From the IMG/VR virus record IMGVR_UViG_3300031718_000027, positions 1 to 37,126 of that record: DNA of 37,126 bases. One strand, written 5' to 3'. The first letter of the stretch is position 1. Each line of letters starts with the position of its first letter. Source of the DNA: a virus. Both the position numbers and the translations under genes were made by a program. The notes under the pieces are model-generated. The model did not search any database and was not told the origin of the DNA. It saw only the letters and a program-made list of their open reading frames with translations. Below, in pieces: positions 6,445-14,128 of this stretch.

Positions 6445-7074
6445 TCAGGCCGCGAACGTGGTGAGCTCGTCCTGGGTTCCCAGGAACATGTTCTGGTCGC
6501 AGCCGCCGTTGCTACAGTCGATGCCCGGGATCTGAGCGGTCTGCGAATCTTGCCAGAACCGCTCGCCGATGCCCGTCCATGGTCCCGGTAGCGCGGCCGC
6601 GTCAGGCTCGGCGCCGTACTTCGGCGCCCAGAGCCACACGTACTTTGCGAGGTCCCAGTCGGGCGGGCCGCCGGCCGCCGCCCAGCTGCCTTTCGAGCCG
6701 TAGAGGCCGGGCACGCTTTCGATCATCGGGTCGGTCCCGTCGCCGATGAGCGCCCGATAGAAGGCGTCAATCCACGCGAAGGGCACGCCCGCGCTTCGCT
6801 CGAGGTCCAGGGCAACGCGTTCGTGAGGCCCGAGGGGGCCGACGCGCTTGCACATGAATGCGGCTTGCGCGGCGGGGTCGCCAGCGCGTGCGACATGGTA
6901 CGCAATGAACAGGTCCAGCGACGACGCGCGGAAGCCGGCGAGGTGCACGCCGAGCGTCGGGTCTACGAAGTCGCTGCCCTCGGTTGCCTTCGCCACGAGG
7001 AATCGGATGTTCTGCGAGGCTAGGCCCCAATTGGTCACCTTGTGGAAATGATTTACATCTGCGCCTTGAATCAT
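6445..7074 (-). CDS. GH25 lysozyme (endolysin)
   Basis: A 209-residue muramidase of glycoside hydrolase family 25, which cleaves the MurNAc-GlcNAc bond of peptidoglycan at lysis. Asp6 in GADVNH, the AKATEGSDFVDPT segment at 29-41, and Asp90/Glu92 in ALDLE match the family's active-site Asp and DxE. The C-terminal FWQDS and DCSNGGCDQNMF segments match its closing strands. No signal peptide is seen, so it should depend on a holin for release. ATG 7074 is chosen because it overlaps the stop of the HNH gene upstream; GTG 7089 is an alternative. It is the last gene of the leftward unit. Confidence 0.92.
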   Translation of the reverse strand: MIQGADVNHFHKVTNWGLASQNIRFLVAKATEGSDFVDPTLGVHLAGFRASSLDLFIAYHVARAGDPAAQAAFMCKRVGPLGPHERVALDLERSAGVPFAWIDAFYRALIGDGTDPMIESVPGLYGSKGSWAAAGGPPDWDLAKYVWLWAPKYGAEPDAAALPGPWTGIGERFWQDSQTAQIPGIDCSNGGCDQNMFLGTQDELTTFAA

Positions 7075-7565
7075 GGAATGTGCCCCCACGTCTTGCGCGT
7101 AATAGCGTCGCTTACTGTTCCCTGACTAACTTGGAAATGCGCGGCCAATGAACGCTGAGTTGAGCAACCGAGCGAATACAGTTTGCGCAATTCGATCACC
7201 TGCGCGGCCGTAAGCCTTGCCTGGGAAGTATCCTCGCCAACCACACTGGACGGAACGCGTCGGCCTTTGTGATCCATGTCGGCGACGTTTTCCGTTTGTG
7301 TGCCCTCAAACAGGTGCGAAGGCCGCACGCACTTCGGATTGTCGCAATGATGCAGAACGCACTTGGCGGCACGCTTACCATGGGCAAGTTTCCAGGAAAC
7401 GCGGTGCGCTCGGAATTCTCCGTCAGACCTGAATGCTCCATAGTTATGACAGGAGCCCGCAGTCCAGACCCAGCAAGGTCCGAGGTCTTCGCGGACGGTC
7501 GGGCCGTCCTTGTTCACCTTCGACCAGAATCTTTCCTCTTCCGTACTGGCTGGCCATCGTGACAT
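7071..7565 (-). CDS. HNH homing-type endonuclease
   Basis: A 164-residue protein. Residues 31-46 carry CWVWTAGSCHNYGAF, residues 53-56 AHRV, and residues 70-85 VLHHCDNPKCVRPSHL, followed by GTQTENVADM. This is the zinc-dependent HNH_3 pattern of free-standing phage endonucleases. Residues about 117-160 form a helix-turn-helix (SLAAHFQVSQGTVSDAI) likely to give site recognition. It sits inside the lysis cassette just upstream of the lysozyme, a typical spot for a mobile endonuclease gene. All HNH residues look present. Confidence 0.9.
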   Translation of the reverse strand: MSRWPASTEEERFWSKVNKDGPTVREDLGPCWVWTAGSCHNYGAFRSDGEFRAHRVSWKLAHGKRAAKCVLHHCDNPKCVRPSHLFEGTQTENVADMDHKGRRVPSSVVGEDTSQARLTAAQVIELRKLYSLGCSTQRSLAAHFQVSQGTVSDAITRKTWGHIP

Positions 7566-7602
7566 GGATACATCATATCGGATGGCCGTGTTACGTCAAT
7601 CG

Positions 7603-7686
7603 CTACTCGGTCTCCCGCCAGAACACCAGCGCGAAGTGCGCGACGACGAGCGCCGTGAGCAGGAGGGCGGCGGCCAAGAGCCTCAC
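7603..7686 (-). CDS. 27-residue single-pass membrane peptide
   Basis: GTG 7686 overlaps the TGA of the upstream gene by 4 bases. The product is almost entirely one hydrophobic segment (LLAAALLLTALVVAHFALVF) followed by a charged tail. A GTG three codons earlier (7695) is also possible. Its place in the lysis region suggests a small holin, antiholin or membrane accessory. It is separated from the HNH gene by about 37 bases. Confidence 0.45.
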   Translation of the reverse strand: MRLLAAALLLTALVVAHFALVFWRETE

Positions 7687-8420
7687 GGGGACCACCGTCC
7701 GCGTAGCCTACGCATCGTGCGCGAGTCTCCGCGTTGCAACTTCGACGCGAGCGCCGCGTGTCCATTCATGCCGACGCGACCCACGCGCGCGTACACTTGG
7801 GTCTCGTTTCCAGCTTGGTCGCGGACTATTTCATAGCCTCCGCTCGTGAGGCCGTCCCACGTCGTGAGCTTGCCCATGCGATCCCAGGGGCCGGTTGAGT
7901 TGGGAACGAATGCCGACGGTAGAAGAAAGTTCGAGAGCTTGACCGTCATCGTGTCGCCATCGATGGTCGCGACCTGATCATAAGAGTCGCCTTCGACCCT
8001 ATCGCTGGCCTCTTTCGCTTGCTCCTTCCCGTTGCCCATGGCGACATACAGATCGCAAGTCGGGTCCCCGTCCTCCTCGCACTTTTCGTGCGACATCGTG
8101 ATCGGCGTGTCGTCGCCCTGGAACATCACGCGAGCGAAGATGACGCCGGCCACATCATCGTGAAAGCCGAGGGCGTTCGGAACGTCCAGCGACGCCTGCA
8201 CGGTCATTAGGCGCGTGTCGGCGACGAAGCGCGCGAGCGCGGCATCGTCCTGGCCGAACGCGAGCAGCACGTCGGAATCGAAGAGTTGCACCGGCACGTA
8301 GGGGATGCCCCACGCGGCGGCGAACTCCTGCGACTGCGCGTCAAGCGCCGCGCACCAGAACTCGGCCGTGCGTGGGTCGACGCCGAGGCCCGGATCGAAT
8401 GTCACTGCGCAGAGGGTCAC
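7683..8420 (-). CDS. Conserved phage protein of unknown function in the lysis region
   Basis: A 245-residue protein with a GTG start coupled to the tiny gene upstream. Landmarks are AAAWGIPYVPVQLFDSD near residues 34-50, ITMSHEKCEEDGDPTC near 106-121, KLSNFLLPSAFVP near 161-173 and SGGYEIVRDQAG near 193-204. From memory, proteins with this layout occur in many phages and usually have a Ser-His-Glu followed by a second acidic residue and Asp-Pro, which recalls a metal site. Here the segment is SHEKCEE, so a zinc-enzyme role is only a guess. The C-terminal 30 residues are basic. Confidence 0.7.
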   Translation of the reverse strand: MTLCAVTFDPGLGVDPRTAEFWCAALDAQSQEFAAAWGIPYVPVQLFDSDVLLAFGQDDAALARFVADTRLMTVQASLDVPNALGFHDDVAGVIFARVMFQGDDTPITMSHEKCEEDGDPTCDLYVAMGNGKEQAKEASDRVEGDSYDQVATIDGDTMTVKLSNFLLPSAFVPNSTGPWDRMGKLTTWDGLTSGGYEIVRDQAGNETQVYARVGRVGMNGHAALASKLQRGDSRTMRRLRGRWSP

Positions 8421-8524
8421 GGGCGCACCACGACGCCAAGTGCTCCGAAGACAGAGAAGCCGACGCGCCGGGCCGCTCGATAAAGAGGCGGCCCGAAACG
8501 CAGCATTCGGTAGAGTCTCCTCAC
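8417..8524 (-). CDS. 35-residue cationic peptide
   Basis: It fills exactly the gap between two genes, with GTGA overlaps at both ends (GTG 8524 on the upstream TGA, and its own TGA under GTG 8420). The product starts RRLYRMLRFGPPLYRAARRV and ends in a short hydrophobic stretch (FSVFGALGVVV). A basic amphipathic peptide inside a lysis cassette could act on the membrane. Function is not known. Confidence 0.5.
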   Translation of the reverse strand: MRRLYRMLRFGPPLYRAARRVGFSVFGALGVVVRP

Positions 8525-8868
8525 GGATGCGCCGCCAGGAACATCCGCCCGTGCGTCGCTCCGATGGTCACCTCGACGTCATTCGAGCGTTCCGCCTTGG
8601 CGGAGAAGTCGGCGACCGCGAGTTGGACCGCGCAGCGAAGCTCGGGCGTGAGCACGCCGCCGCCCAGCGTGAGGATGAGCGCCTCGTAGTTCTCCGTGAG
8701 CAAGTCGGTCGCGACTTGGCCCACGAGCGCCTCGGCGCCCTTGAGCACGTCGGCGCTGCAGGCGTCGAAGGTCGTCCCCGGTGTCGGTGGCGTCCCCGGC
8801 GGCACGGTGGCGCACGCGAGCGCGCCGCAGAGGCCGGCGAGCGCGATGAGGGCGCGAAGGCGCTTCAC
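8521..8868 (-). CDS. Exported, possibly lipoprotein (outer-spanin candidate)
   Basis: A 115-residue protein with a clear signal peptide: basic RLR then LIALAGLCGALAC. Cys19 follows Ala-Leu-Ala, close to but not a perfect lipobox. A Pro/Thr-rich stretch follows (TVPPGTPPTPGTT), then a helical domain. A small Pro-rich lipoprotein next to a holin-like gene fits an outer-membrane spanin subunit. However, it is longer than usual and not nested in the candidate inner subunit. GTG start overlapping the upstream stop. Confidence 0.55.
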   Translation of the reverse strand: MKRLRALIALAGLCGALACATVPPGTPPTPGTTFDACSADVLKGAEALVGQVATDLLTENYEALILTLGGGVLTPELRCAVQLAVADFSAKAERSNDVEVTIGATHGRMFLAAHP

Positions 8869-9098
8869 TTGACCACCTTCGACACGGCCGCCATGGTCGC
8901 CGACGGTGCGCGCTGCTCTGCCGTCGCCGCGGCCCCGGTCGACTGCACGGGCGGCAAGCCGAACACGGTTCGCAGGTTCACGAGGAGGGCCAGTAACACC
9001 GGCGCTCCATGCCAGGCGCTTTTTTGCAGGATGCCGATCGCGATCGCGCTCCCGATCGTGATGGCGGTGAGAAGAATCTGCTTCGTGCGTGGCGTCAT
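8865..9098 (-). CDS. Holin candidate
   Basis: A 77-residue protein with two hydrophobic segments, ILLTAITIGSAIAIGIL at about 8-24 and APVLLALLVNL at about 32-42, separated by a short loop, and a hydrophilic C-terminus. Size, topology and position between spanin-like genes fit a small holin that forms the membrane lesion for endolysin release. ATGA overlap with the upstream gene and GTGA overlap with the downstream one. Confidence 0.6.
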   Translation of the reverse strand: MTPRTKQILLTAITIGSAIAIGILQKSAWHGAPVLLALLVNLRTVFGLPPVQSTGAAATAEQRAPSATMAAVSKVVK

Positions 9099-9415
9099 AG
9101 TTGCTCCTTGCTCTTGGATTCTACCGGACCTGAGGCCCGCTTGATAGCCCGCCTCACGCCCTTGATGCGGTGGGCCGCCTCGCTCAGGAAGTCGTCGATC
9201 TCGGCCGCCTCGCCGCGGCTCAAGGTGAGCGCCCCCAGCTTCGTGGCCTCATCGACCAAGTCAGCAAATTCATGCAAGCTGCGACGAAGTTCTCCGAAGG
9301 AGGTGGCGAGGATGCGGACGCCCTTGCTGACCTGCGGGCGCGTGATGCGCGGACCGAGGACAAGGGTCGGTTCGTCGTCAGGGTGGTAACCGGGGCTCGA
9401 ATCGTCATTGTCCAT
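9095..9415 (-). CDS. Small helical protein in the lysis cassette, hypothetical
   Basis: A 106-residue soluble protein, ATG 9415 after GGAG. It has an acidic start (DNDDSSPGYHPDDEP) then helices (ELRRSLHEFADLVDEATKL and AAEIDDFLSEAAHRIKGVRRAI). No signal or membrane segment is seen. Its place suggests a role near lysis or a late regulator; unknown. Confidence 0.6.
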   Translation of the reverse strand: MDNDDSSPGYHPDDEPTLVLGPRITRPQVSKGVRILATSFGELRRSLHEFADLVDEATKLGALTLSRGEAAEIDDFLSEAAHRIKGVRRAIKRASGPVESKSKEQL

Positions 9416-9449
9416 TCTCTCCAGCCTGTAGGTTCGTCACGTTTCGCCT

Positions 9450-9749
9450 CTACCTGACTCGCCCGTCATGCGCCTCGGAAAGCTCGCGCTGCTGCTCGCG
9501 ACCCTCGACGCGCGCCCTGAAGTCTTTCAGCGTGCCCACCTCATCTATGAGCTTTTCGATACGTACTCCCTGGCTCGCGGCGCTACGCATGTGCTCGGCC
9601 TTCTGCTCGTCCAGGGCAGCCTGGATGGCCTCAAGCTTAGCCGTCAACACCGCCTCGCTCACGGCCTGGCGCTTGTCGAGGGCGAAATACGCCACTGCCG
9701 CCCCCGAGACGGCTCCGAGTGCGGGGACGATGAAGTCGGCGATGGTCAC
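9450..9749 (-). CDS. Inner-spanin-like membrane-anchored coiled coil
   Basis: A 99-residue protein with an N-terminal transmembrane helix (IADFIVPALGAVSGAAVAYFA, about 3-23) and a long charged helix with coiled-coil character (VSEAVLTAKLEAIQAALDEQ then IEKLIDEVGTLKDFRARVE). This is the layout of Rz-type inner-membrane spanins, which pair with an outer lipoprotein to fuse the membranes of a Gram-negative host. The candidate partner is the lipoprotein encoded at 8521-8868. GTG start. Confidence 0.6.
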   Translation of the reverse strand: MTIADFIVPALGAVSGAAVAYFALDKRQAVSEAVLTAKLEAIQAALDEQKAEHMRSAASQGVRIEKLIDEVGTLKDFRARVEGREQQRELSEAHDGRVR

Positions 9750-9784
9750 CTGGCGATTCCTGCGGTGGGGAGGTCGAAGGTCAC
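9746..9784 (-). CDS. 12-residue bridging reading frame
   Basis: GTG 9784 overlaps the TGA of the SGNH gene, and its own TGA overlaps GTG 9749 of the spanin-like gene. It is too short for a function call. It may simply carry ribosomes across the gap. Confidence 0.2.
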   Translation of the reverse strand: MTFDLPTAGIAR

Positions 9785-10419
9785 GGCGTCATCGGCACGG
9801 CCGCGAGCACCGGCACGGCGAGTGCCTGGGCGCCCTGCAACGTCGGATGCGTACCGTCGGCGAGACTGTTCCCGCCGCCGTTCGTGACCAGACTCCACTT
9901 GATGTAGGCGCCTGGATTCGTGAGCGCGGCCATGATGGCTGGCATGACGCCGTCGATCTGACCGATTTGCGTGGCGAGATCGCCAGAGTCGTGCGCCCAT
10001 GGACCGCACCAGATTTGACTGCACCCGGGGAACGCCGTTTGCCCTGCCGTCACGAGCGCGGTGGCGTTCGTCTGAAACTGGCCCAGCGTAAGCGTCGCCG
10101 CAGCAATTGCAGCCGCATCGTTGATGCCGAACTGCCAGAAGATATGCGTGATCGTGATCCGCATCGCCGCAAGTGTCGCCGCAATCGTTCCAGTGAAGTC
10201 GCCCGCTTTCGCCCCCGCCGTTCCGGATACCGCCGCGCGCGGCCAGCGCCTCCAGCCGGCAAGAAGCAAACGTGAATCTGGGACGAACGTGCTCCGCACG
10301 GATGGCAAGTAGCCATCCGTCCAGGAAAACGAGCGCACGCCTCCGGAGTCGAAGCCACTGCTCAGCGAATCTCCGAATACGAGAATTCGCGACGACTTGG
10401 TAAGGGCTGCAATGCTCAT
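9781..10419 (-). CDS. SGNH/GDSL hydrolase (virion-associated esterase candidate)
   Basis: A 212-residue protein with the family blocks in order: VFGDSLS at 14-20 with nucleophile Ser18, QFGIND at 96-101, and DGTHP at 188-192 with the Asp/His pair. SGNH hydrolases remove acyl groups from sugars or lipids. In a phage tail region the likely substrate is O-acetylated surface polysaccharide of the host, but this is inferred. No signal peptide is seen. It follows the receptor-binding-like gene with a 4-base overlap. Confidence 0.85.
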   Translation of the reverse strand: MSIAALTKSSRILVFGDSLSSGFDSGGVRSFSWTDGYLPSVRSTFVPDSRLLLAGWRRWPRAAVSGTAGAKAGDFTGTIAATLAAMRITITHIFWQFGINDAAAIAAATLTLGQFQTNATALVTAGQTAFPGCSQIWCGPWAHDSGDLATQIGQIDGVMPAIMAALTNPGAYIKWSLVTNGGGNSLADGTHPTLQGAQALAVPVLAAVPMTP

Positions 10420-11246
10420 CGCGCACCTGCCGCGTACATGGTGTCATGAATGACCTTCGCGGCGTTGGCGCCATTACGGCCACAGAACATCGGGATTCCA
10501 GCGGTGCCGGGGCCGATGTTGCGCATGTCGCTTGACGACCACGACACAACGCCGTTGACGATGAGATACATGGTGCTCATGCCGTCGTGAACCAAAATGA
10601 CCTCCTGGTCGATGCCGACAGTGATCGGAATCAACGTATCCTGTACTCGCTGGGTAGTGCCATCCCAGATCGTAACGACGATGGTCGTCTGTGACGTTGA
10701 CCCGAGCACCCCAACGTACATGTACTGAGAAGCGCCATCGGCGCCCCCAATGAGCCAATAGTGTGGCGTGGCCTGCCACTTGACCCACCCCATCATGGCC
10801 ATCTCGAACGTGCTTGACATGGTGGTAATGCAACCCTTCCACGCCAGCATCCACGGGTCGGCCGCGACATCGCCACAGAGCGGGTAACCGTTTGCGGCGT
10901 GGTATTCCCAGCCTGTACCGGCACCGACGGTGAATTGATACTTTCCACCACCGGGGTTTGCGATCGCCAGCGACAGAGCCGTGTTGTTGGCGGTGGAATC
11001 GAAATTCCCAGCGCCGATGAAATCCTCGCGCCAGTCCCCGAAGTCGGAGCCGAGGAACGATGAGGCGATGACACGAAAACGTTCTATGGTGCTTTGATCG
11101 GCAAGGCCGATGGGTACATTCACCCATCCTCCACCATCAACACTTTGCTGAAGTACGGCGCCTTTTGAGCGAAGGCGTACCCGACCGGCGGCTGCAACGT
11201 CAGCATTGCTATCTACAAATTCCTGGAAATCTTGCGTCTGTCCCAT
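10416..11246 (-). CDS. Receptor-binding or appendage protein candidate
   Basis: A 276-residue protein, ATG 11246 with AAGGAG upstream. It has a short helical N-terminus (QDFQEFVDSNADVAAAGR) that could attach to the virion. A beta-rich domain with many Trp, Gly and aromatic residues follows, ending in YLIVNGVVSW and CGRNGANAAKVIHDTMYAAG. The pattern resembles a lectin-like jelly roll as in phage fibres. No catalytic motif is recognised. Neighbours are virion proteins and the SGNH hydrolase. Confidence 0.6.
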   Translation of the reverse strand: MGQTQDFQEFVDSNADVAAAGRVRLRSKGAVLQQSVDGGGWVNVPIGLADQSTIERFRVIASSFLGSDFGDWREDFIGAGNFDSTANNTALSLAIANPGGGKYQFTVGAGTGWEYHAANGYPLCGDVAADPWMLAWKGCITTMSSTFEMAMMGWVKWQATPHYWLIGGADGASQYMYVGVLGSTSQTTIVVTIWDGTTQRVQDTLIPITVGIDQEVILVHDGMSTMYLIVNGVVSWSSSDMRNIGPGTAGIPMFCGRNGANAAKVIHDTMYAAGAR

Positions 11247-11260
11247 GGTGCCCCGTCTCC

Positions 11261-11740
11261 TTACTGGTAGTAGCCGTCGAGGAATATGTCAGCCGTCATG
11301 GCCGTGGCCCCCGTGCCAGCGGTCTGCACGTCCACCTTGATCGCGTTCGTGCCCACGTCGACCGCCGTCAATGCGGCGACGAGCGGAACGAGTTGCACCT
11401 GATCGACGACAGTGACCGCCGTCGTAAGAAGCGGGGCGATGTTGTCAAACGTGCCATTGGCCCCGAGGCGCACGATGGGAACGATGACCTGGACACCGGT
11501 CAGGATGCGCAGTCGGAAGCGAGCGGCGCGCGGGATGAACCTGAAGCCGGCACGCGCGGGCACGATGATGGTCTGCCCCGTCGCGAGCAGGTTCACGCCC
11601 GAGGCGACGAAGGGAAATTCGTAGTCGATGCCGTCGACTCCGATCGAAGGCGCGCCGGCTGCGCTCACCTTGAGCAGACCAGGACCGCCGGCCAGCCCAG
11701 CGAGTAGGCTATCGAGGCCCGGCCACATCGCGGAGCCCAT
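11261..11740 (-). CDS. Virion-associated beta-rich protein, hypothetical
   Basis: A 159-residue protein. ATG 11740 shares one base with the stop of the upstream gene; the longer frame to 11839 is a shadow. It is Val/Ala/Gly-rich with alternating hydrophobic strands (GQTIIVPARAGFRFIPRAAR, LRILTGVQVIVPIVRLGANG), suggesting a small beta-sandwich decoration or appendage subunit. It lies between likely tail genes. Confidence 0.65.
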   Translation of the reverse strand: MGSAMWPGLDSLLAGLAGGPGLLKVSAAGAPSIGVDGIDYEFPFVASGVNLLATGQTIIVPARAGFRFIPRAARFRLRILTGVQVIVPIVRLGANGTFDNIAPLLTTAVTVVDQVQLVPLVAALTAVDVGTNAIKVDVQTAGTGATAMTADIFLDGYYQ

Positions 11741-12144
11741 CAGATGCCCCGCAGTGAAACGGCAAGCCGTTGGTTCAGCGTCGCCGACCCGCCACCAGTG
11801 CGAATGTAGCTGAAGCGCGCCCACTTCGCGCGCGGGCATGGGTCGAACTGATAGAGGAAGTTCTGCGCGACGTCTGCGCCGGCCGGGAACGCGGCAATTT
11901 GCGCCGCCGTGAAGGTGACCGCCGTGGGTGGCTGCAGGAGCTGCGCGTCGGTCTTCTTATTCGCGTCGGGATCGTCGGAGACCTCCATGGTGTAGCTCGC
12001 CGTCGGGCTTCCGCTTCCCGCTGGAATGGTCGCGATGAGGCCGATCGAGTTGGCGTCTTCGATCCAAAACCACGCCCCCACGAAGCTCGCGTTTGAGGCG
12101 ATCGCCCCCTTGCTGTAGTTCTCATTCGTCCGAAAACGACTCAT
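11740..12144 (-). CDS. Virion-associated small protein, hypothetical
   Basis: A 134-residue protein. ATG 12144 follows AAGGAACTGCG, a good ribosome site, so the longer frame to 12549 is rejected. It is beta-rich (FVGAWFWIEDANSIGLIATI, SYTMEVSDDPDANKKTD) with a C-terminal strand pair. It has about the same size and composition as its downstream neighbour, so the two may form one complex. No family is recognised. Confidence 0.65.
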   Translation of the reverse strand: MSRFRTNENYSKGAIASNASFVGAWFWIEDANSIGLIATIPAGSGSPTASYTMEVSDDPDANKKTDAQLLQPPTAVTFTAAQIAAFPAGADVAQNFLYQFDPCPRAKWARFSYIRTGGGSATLNQRLAVSLRGI

Positions 12145-12710
12145 CGCAGTTCCTTTCTCACGCCGATGTCCCTCCGGTCGGCGGCCGTCCCCGACATGTC
12201 GGGAGTGGTCTCTGGTTTCTTGGTCTTCGCTTCGTGCGCGGCCATTTGCTTTTCGGGCGACTCGGCCGACTGTAGCAGTTGCGCGGGCGGCATGCCGAAG
12301 AGCACACCGACGACGGTTTCTGCCCACTCGCGATACGGCGGCACGGAGTCCATCAGCTCGCGCAGCACTTTCTCGACGAGCACCGTGTACACCTCGGGGA
12401 ACGCCGCCTTGATGGCCTCCACCTCGTCCGGGATGAGCATGCCGGCGCGGAGCAGCGCGCGCGGCCGCTCCATCGGCGCGGAGAGCACCGCGAACAGCCT
12501 GTCGATGCGGTCCTGGTCGACGTCCGAAAGCGGAAGCGGCGCGCCCCACTTGTCATACTGCTGCTTCGGCGCCATGAGACGCAGGTAAGCGCTCGCGGGC
12601 GTGCCCTGGCCCGCGACCTCTGTCTTCGAGATGGCGCCCATGAGCGCCTCCAGGGCGACGTGCGGTGGCATCGGGGGCGCCTTGGCGGGCGGATCGTGCA
12701 TCCAGCTCAT
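12141..12710 (-). CDS. Tail/ejection-region protein, hypothetical
   Basis: A 189-residue, mainly helical protein with a Pro-rich start (HDPPAKAPPMPPHVALEAL) and a charged, Lys/Glu-rich C-terminus. ATGA overlaps link it to the genes on both sides. No family is recognised; its position suggests a virion or assembly role. Confidence 0.65.
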   Translation of the reverse strand: MSWMHDPPAKAPPMPPHVALEALMGAISKTEVAGQGTPASAYLRLMAPKQQYDKWGAPLPLSDVDQDRIDRLFAVLSAPMERPRALLRAGMLIPDEVEAIKAAFPEVYTVLVEKVLRELMDSVPPYREWAETVVGVLFGMPPAQLLQSAESPEKQMAAHEAKTKKPETTPDMSGTAADRRDIGVRKELR

Positions 12711-14128
12711 GGCGTCGTCACCGCCTGCACGAGATGCTGGATTGCGGCGTTCCGGTCGCGGCCATGCACCGCGCTCAGAACAGCGGCGGCGACTGGCGCC
12801 TCGGGGCGCGCCTCGACTGGGATCGTCTCCATGGCCCTGGCGACAGGGGTGGCCACCGCGGCGGCTCCCTTCGCGGCGCCACGAACGGCGGCGGCGCCAG
12901 CGCGCAGGGGCGCGGTCACTACCTTGGAGGCGATGTCCATGGCGGCGGCCTTCGGATCATGCAGTGCCTTCTCCCCCGTTGACTCGGCGAAGGTCTTTTT
13001 CACCGTCTCCTTCTGAGCGATGGGGGCGAGCGTCTTCAGGGTGCGATAGTCGCTGTTCAGGGAGCGCAGCCGGGAAATCGCCTCCGCGCCTCCTGGCTTC
13101 GCCGCGACCTCGTCTAGGTGCCTCTGTAGCACGCTGTCGAGTTGCTTCGCTGTCACGCGCTGGACCGTCTTCGCCGCCGTGGGATTGCTGTAGCTGCCGG
13201 CGTAGGCTCCGTTTTCGATGGCTCCGATCTCGGCGTTCAGCTCCCCAGGGGAGATGGCCCCGCGCTCGCCGTAGGTCTTCAGAAGCTTGGAGCGAAGCTC
13301 GGCGACGTCCGCCGCGAAGGGCTGCGTCCCCGTGGTCTTCCCCCACCGCGCCTGCAGCTCGTCGAGTTGCTTGATCGGCTTCGCCAGTTCAATGTCACCG
13401 CCGAGCTTGCGCACGCCGTCATAGGCCGGTCCGTCGGCCCCGAGCTCTGACCCGACCTTTTCACGGGCCGCCTTCAGCGCGGCGCGCGCGGCGCCGGGCG
13501 CTGCTGGAATGTCGTACTTCTTGAGCACGTCTCGGACCGCCATGGGTCCGATGGCCTCAAGTTTCTCCTGGCTCGCCGTGTTGCCAGCCCGCCCGAACGC
13601 CCGATAGGCTGCGTTCGCCTCGGCGGCGCCAGCGTTCTTCTCGATGTTCTCCGCTCCCTTCCTAACGAGGTTCGCGGCTCCCGGGAGCGCGGACGCTCCA
13701 CCACCGACGAGGGCGCCAACGCGCGGATCACCACCGGTCAGGGCCGCAGACTCGGCGCCTCCGGCGGATCCGGCAAGGGTACGCGCGAGCAACGCAGGGG
13801 CGCCTGCCGCCTCAAGGGCTGGGGCGGCGAGCCCCGCCGTAGCCGCAGCGGGGATGCCAGCCACGATGCCGGCCGCGAGCGGATCACCCTCCATGGGGTC
13901 GGTCGGTCGGCGCGAACGGTTTCCCGCCGCCTCCTCGGGTGTCGCGGCCATGCCGATGCGATCGCCGACCGTCGGCTTGTGCGTGATGGTGCCCGAACCG
14001 ATGCCAAGCTCTTCGTCGGACTTCGATTCCGAGGGAGCCGCGCGCGTCTTTTGCGGCGACTTCGCCTCGGGCTCGTCGGGCCCCGCCAGAAGAGCCTTGG
14101 CCTGTGCGGCCCACTCGGCGTCTGTCAC
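12707..14128 (-). CDS. Internal virion / DNA-ejection protein candidate
   Basis: A 473-residue Ala-rich protein. Its N-terminal third has a long Ala/Gly hydrophobic region (AAGIVAGIPAAATAGLAAPA, about 86-105, and more to about 135) that could insert into a membrane. The middle and C-terminal parts are helical with coiled-coil character. This resembles pilot or internal proteins that podoviruses eject with DNA. It is the third of three large genes placed after the nozzle gene, where such proteins are usual. GTG start overlapping the upstream stop. The family itself is not recognised. Confidence 0.6.
   Translation of the reverse strand: MTDAEWAAQAKALLAGPDEPEAKSPQKTRAAPSESKSDEELGIGSGTITHKPTVGDRIGMAATPEEAAGNRSRRPTDPMEGDPLAAGIVAGIPAAATAGLAAPALEAAGAPALLARTLAGSAGGAESAALTGGDPRVGALVGGGASALPGAANLVRKGAENIEKNAGAAEANAAYRAFGRAGNTASQEKLEAIGPMAVRDVLKKYDIPAAPGAARAALKAAREKVGSELGADGPAYDGVRKLGGDIELAKPIKQLDELQARWGKTTGTQPFAADVAELRSKLLKTYGERGAISPGELNAEIGAIENGAYAGSYSNPTAAKTVQRVTAKQLDSVLQRHLDEVAAKPGGAEAISRLRSLNSDYRTLKTLAPIAQKETVKKTFAESTGEKALHDPKAAAMDIASKVVTAPLRAGAAAVRGAAKGAAAVATPVARAMETIPVEARPEAPVAAAVLSAVHGRDRNAAIQHLVQAVTTP

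Noticed and set aside
6471-6484. Rho-independent terminator between the convergent units
   Set aside because: The palindrome has a loop that is too tight and no T-run, and lies inside the lysozyme gene.
9746-10549. 267-residue minus-strand frame
   Set aside because: Shadow of the SGNH hydrolase gene; only its last 12 codons are in a coupled position.
12385-12392. Fourth GTGTACAC operator
   Set aside because: Inside a structural gene, away from any promoter. About one chance copy of an 8-base palindrome is expected in a window this size.
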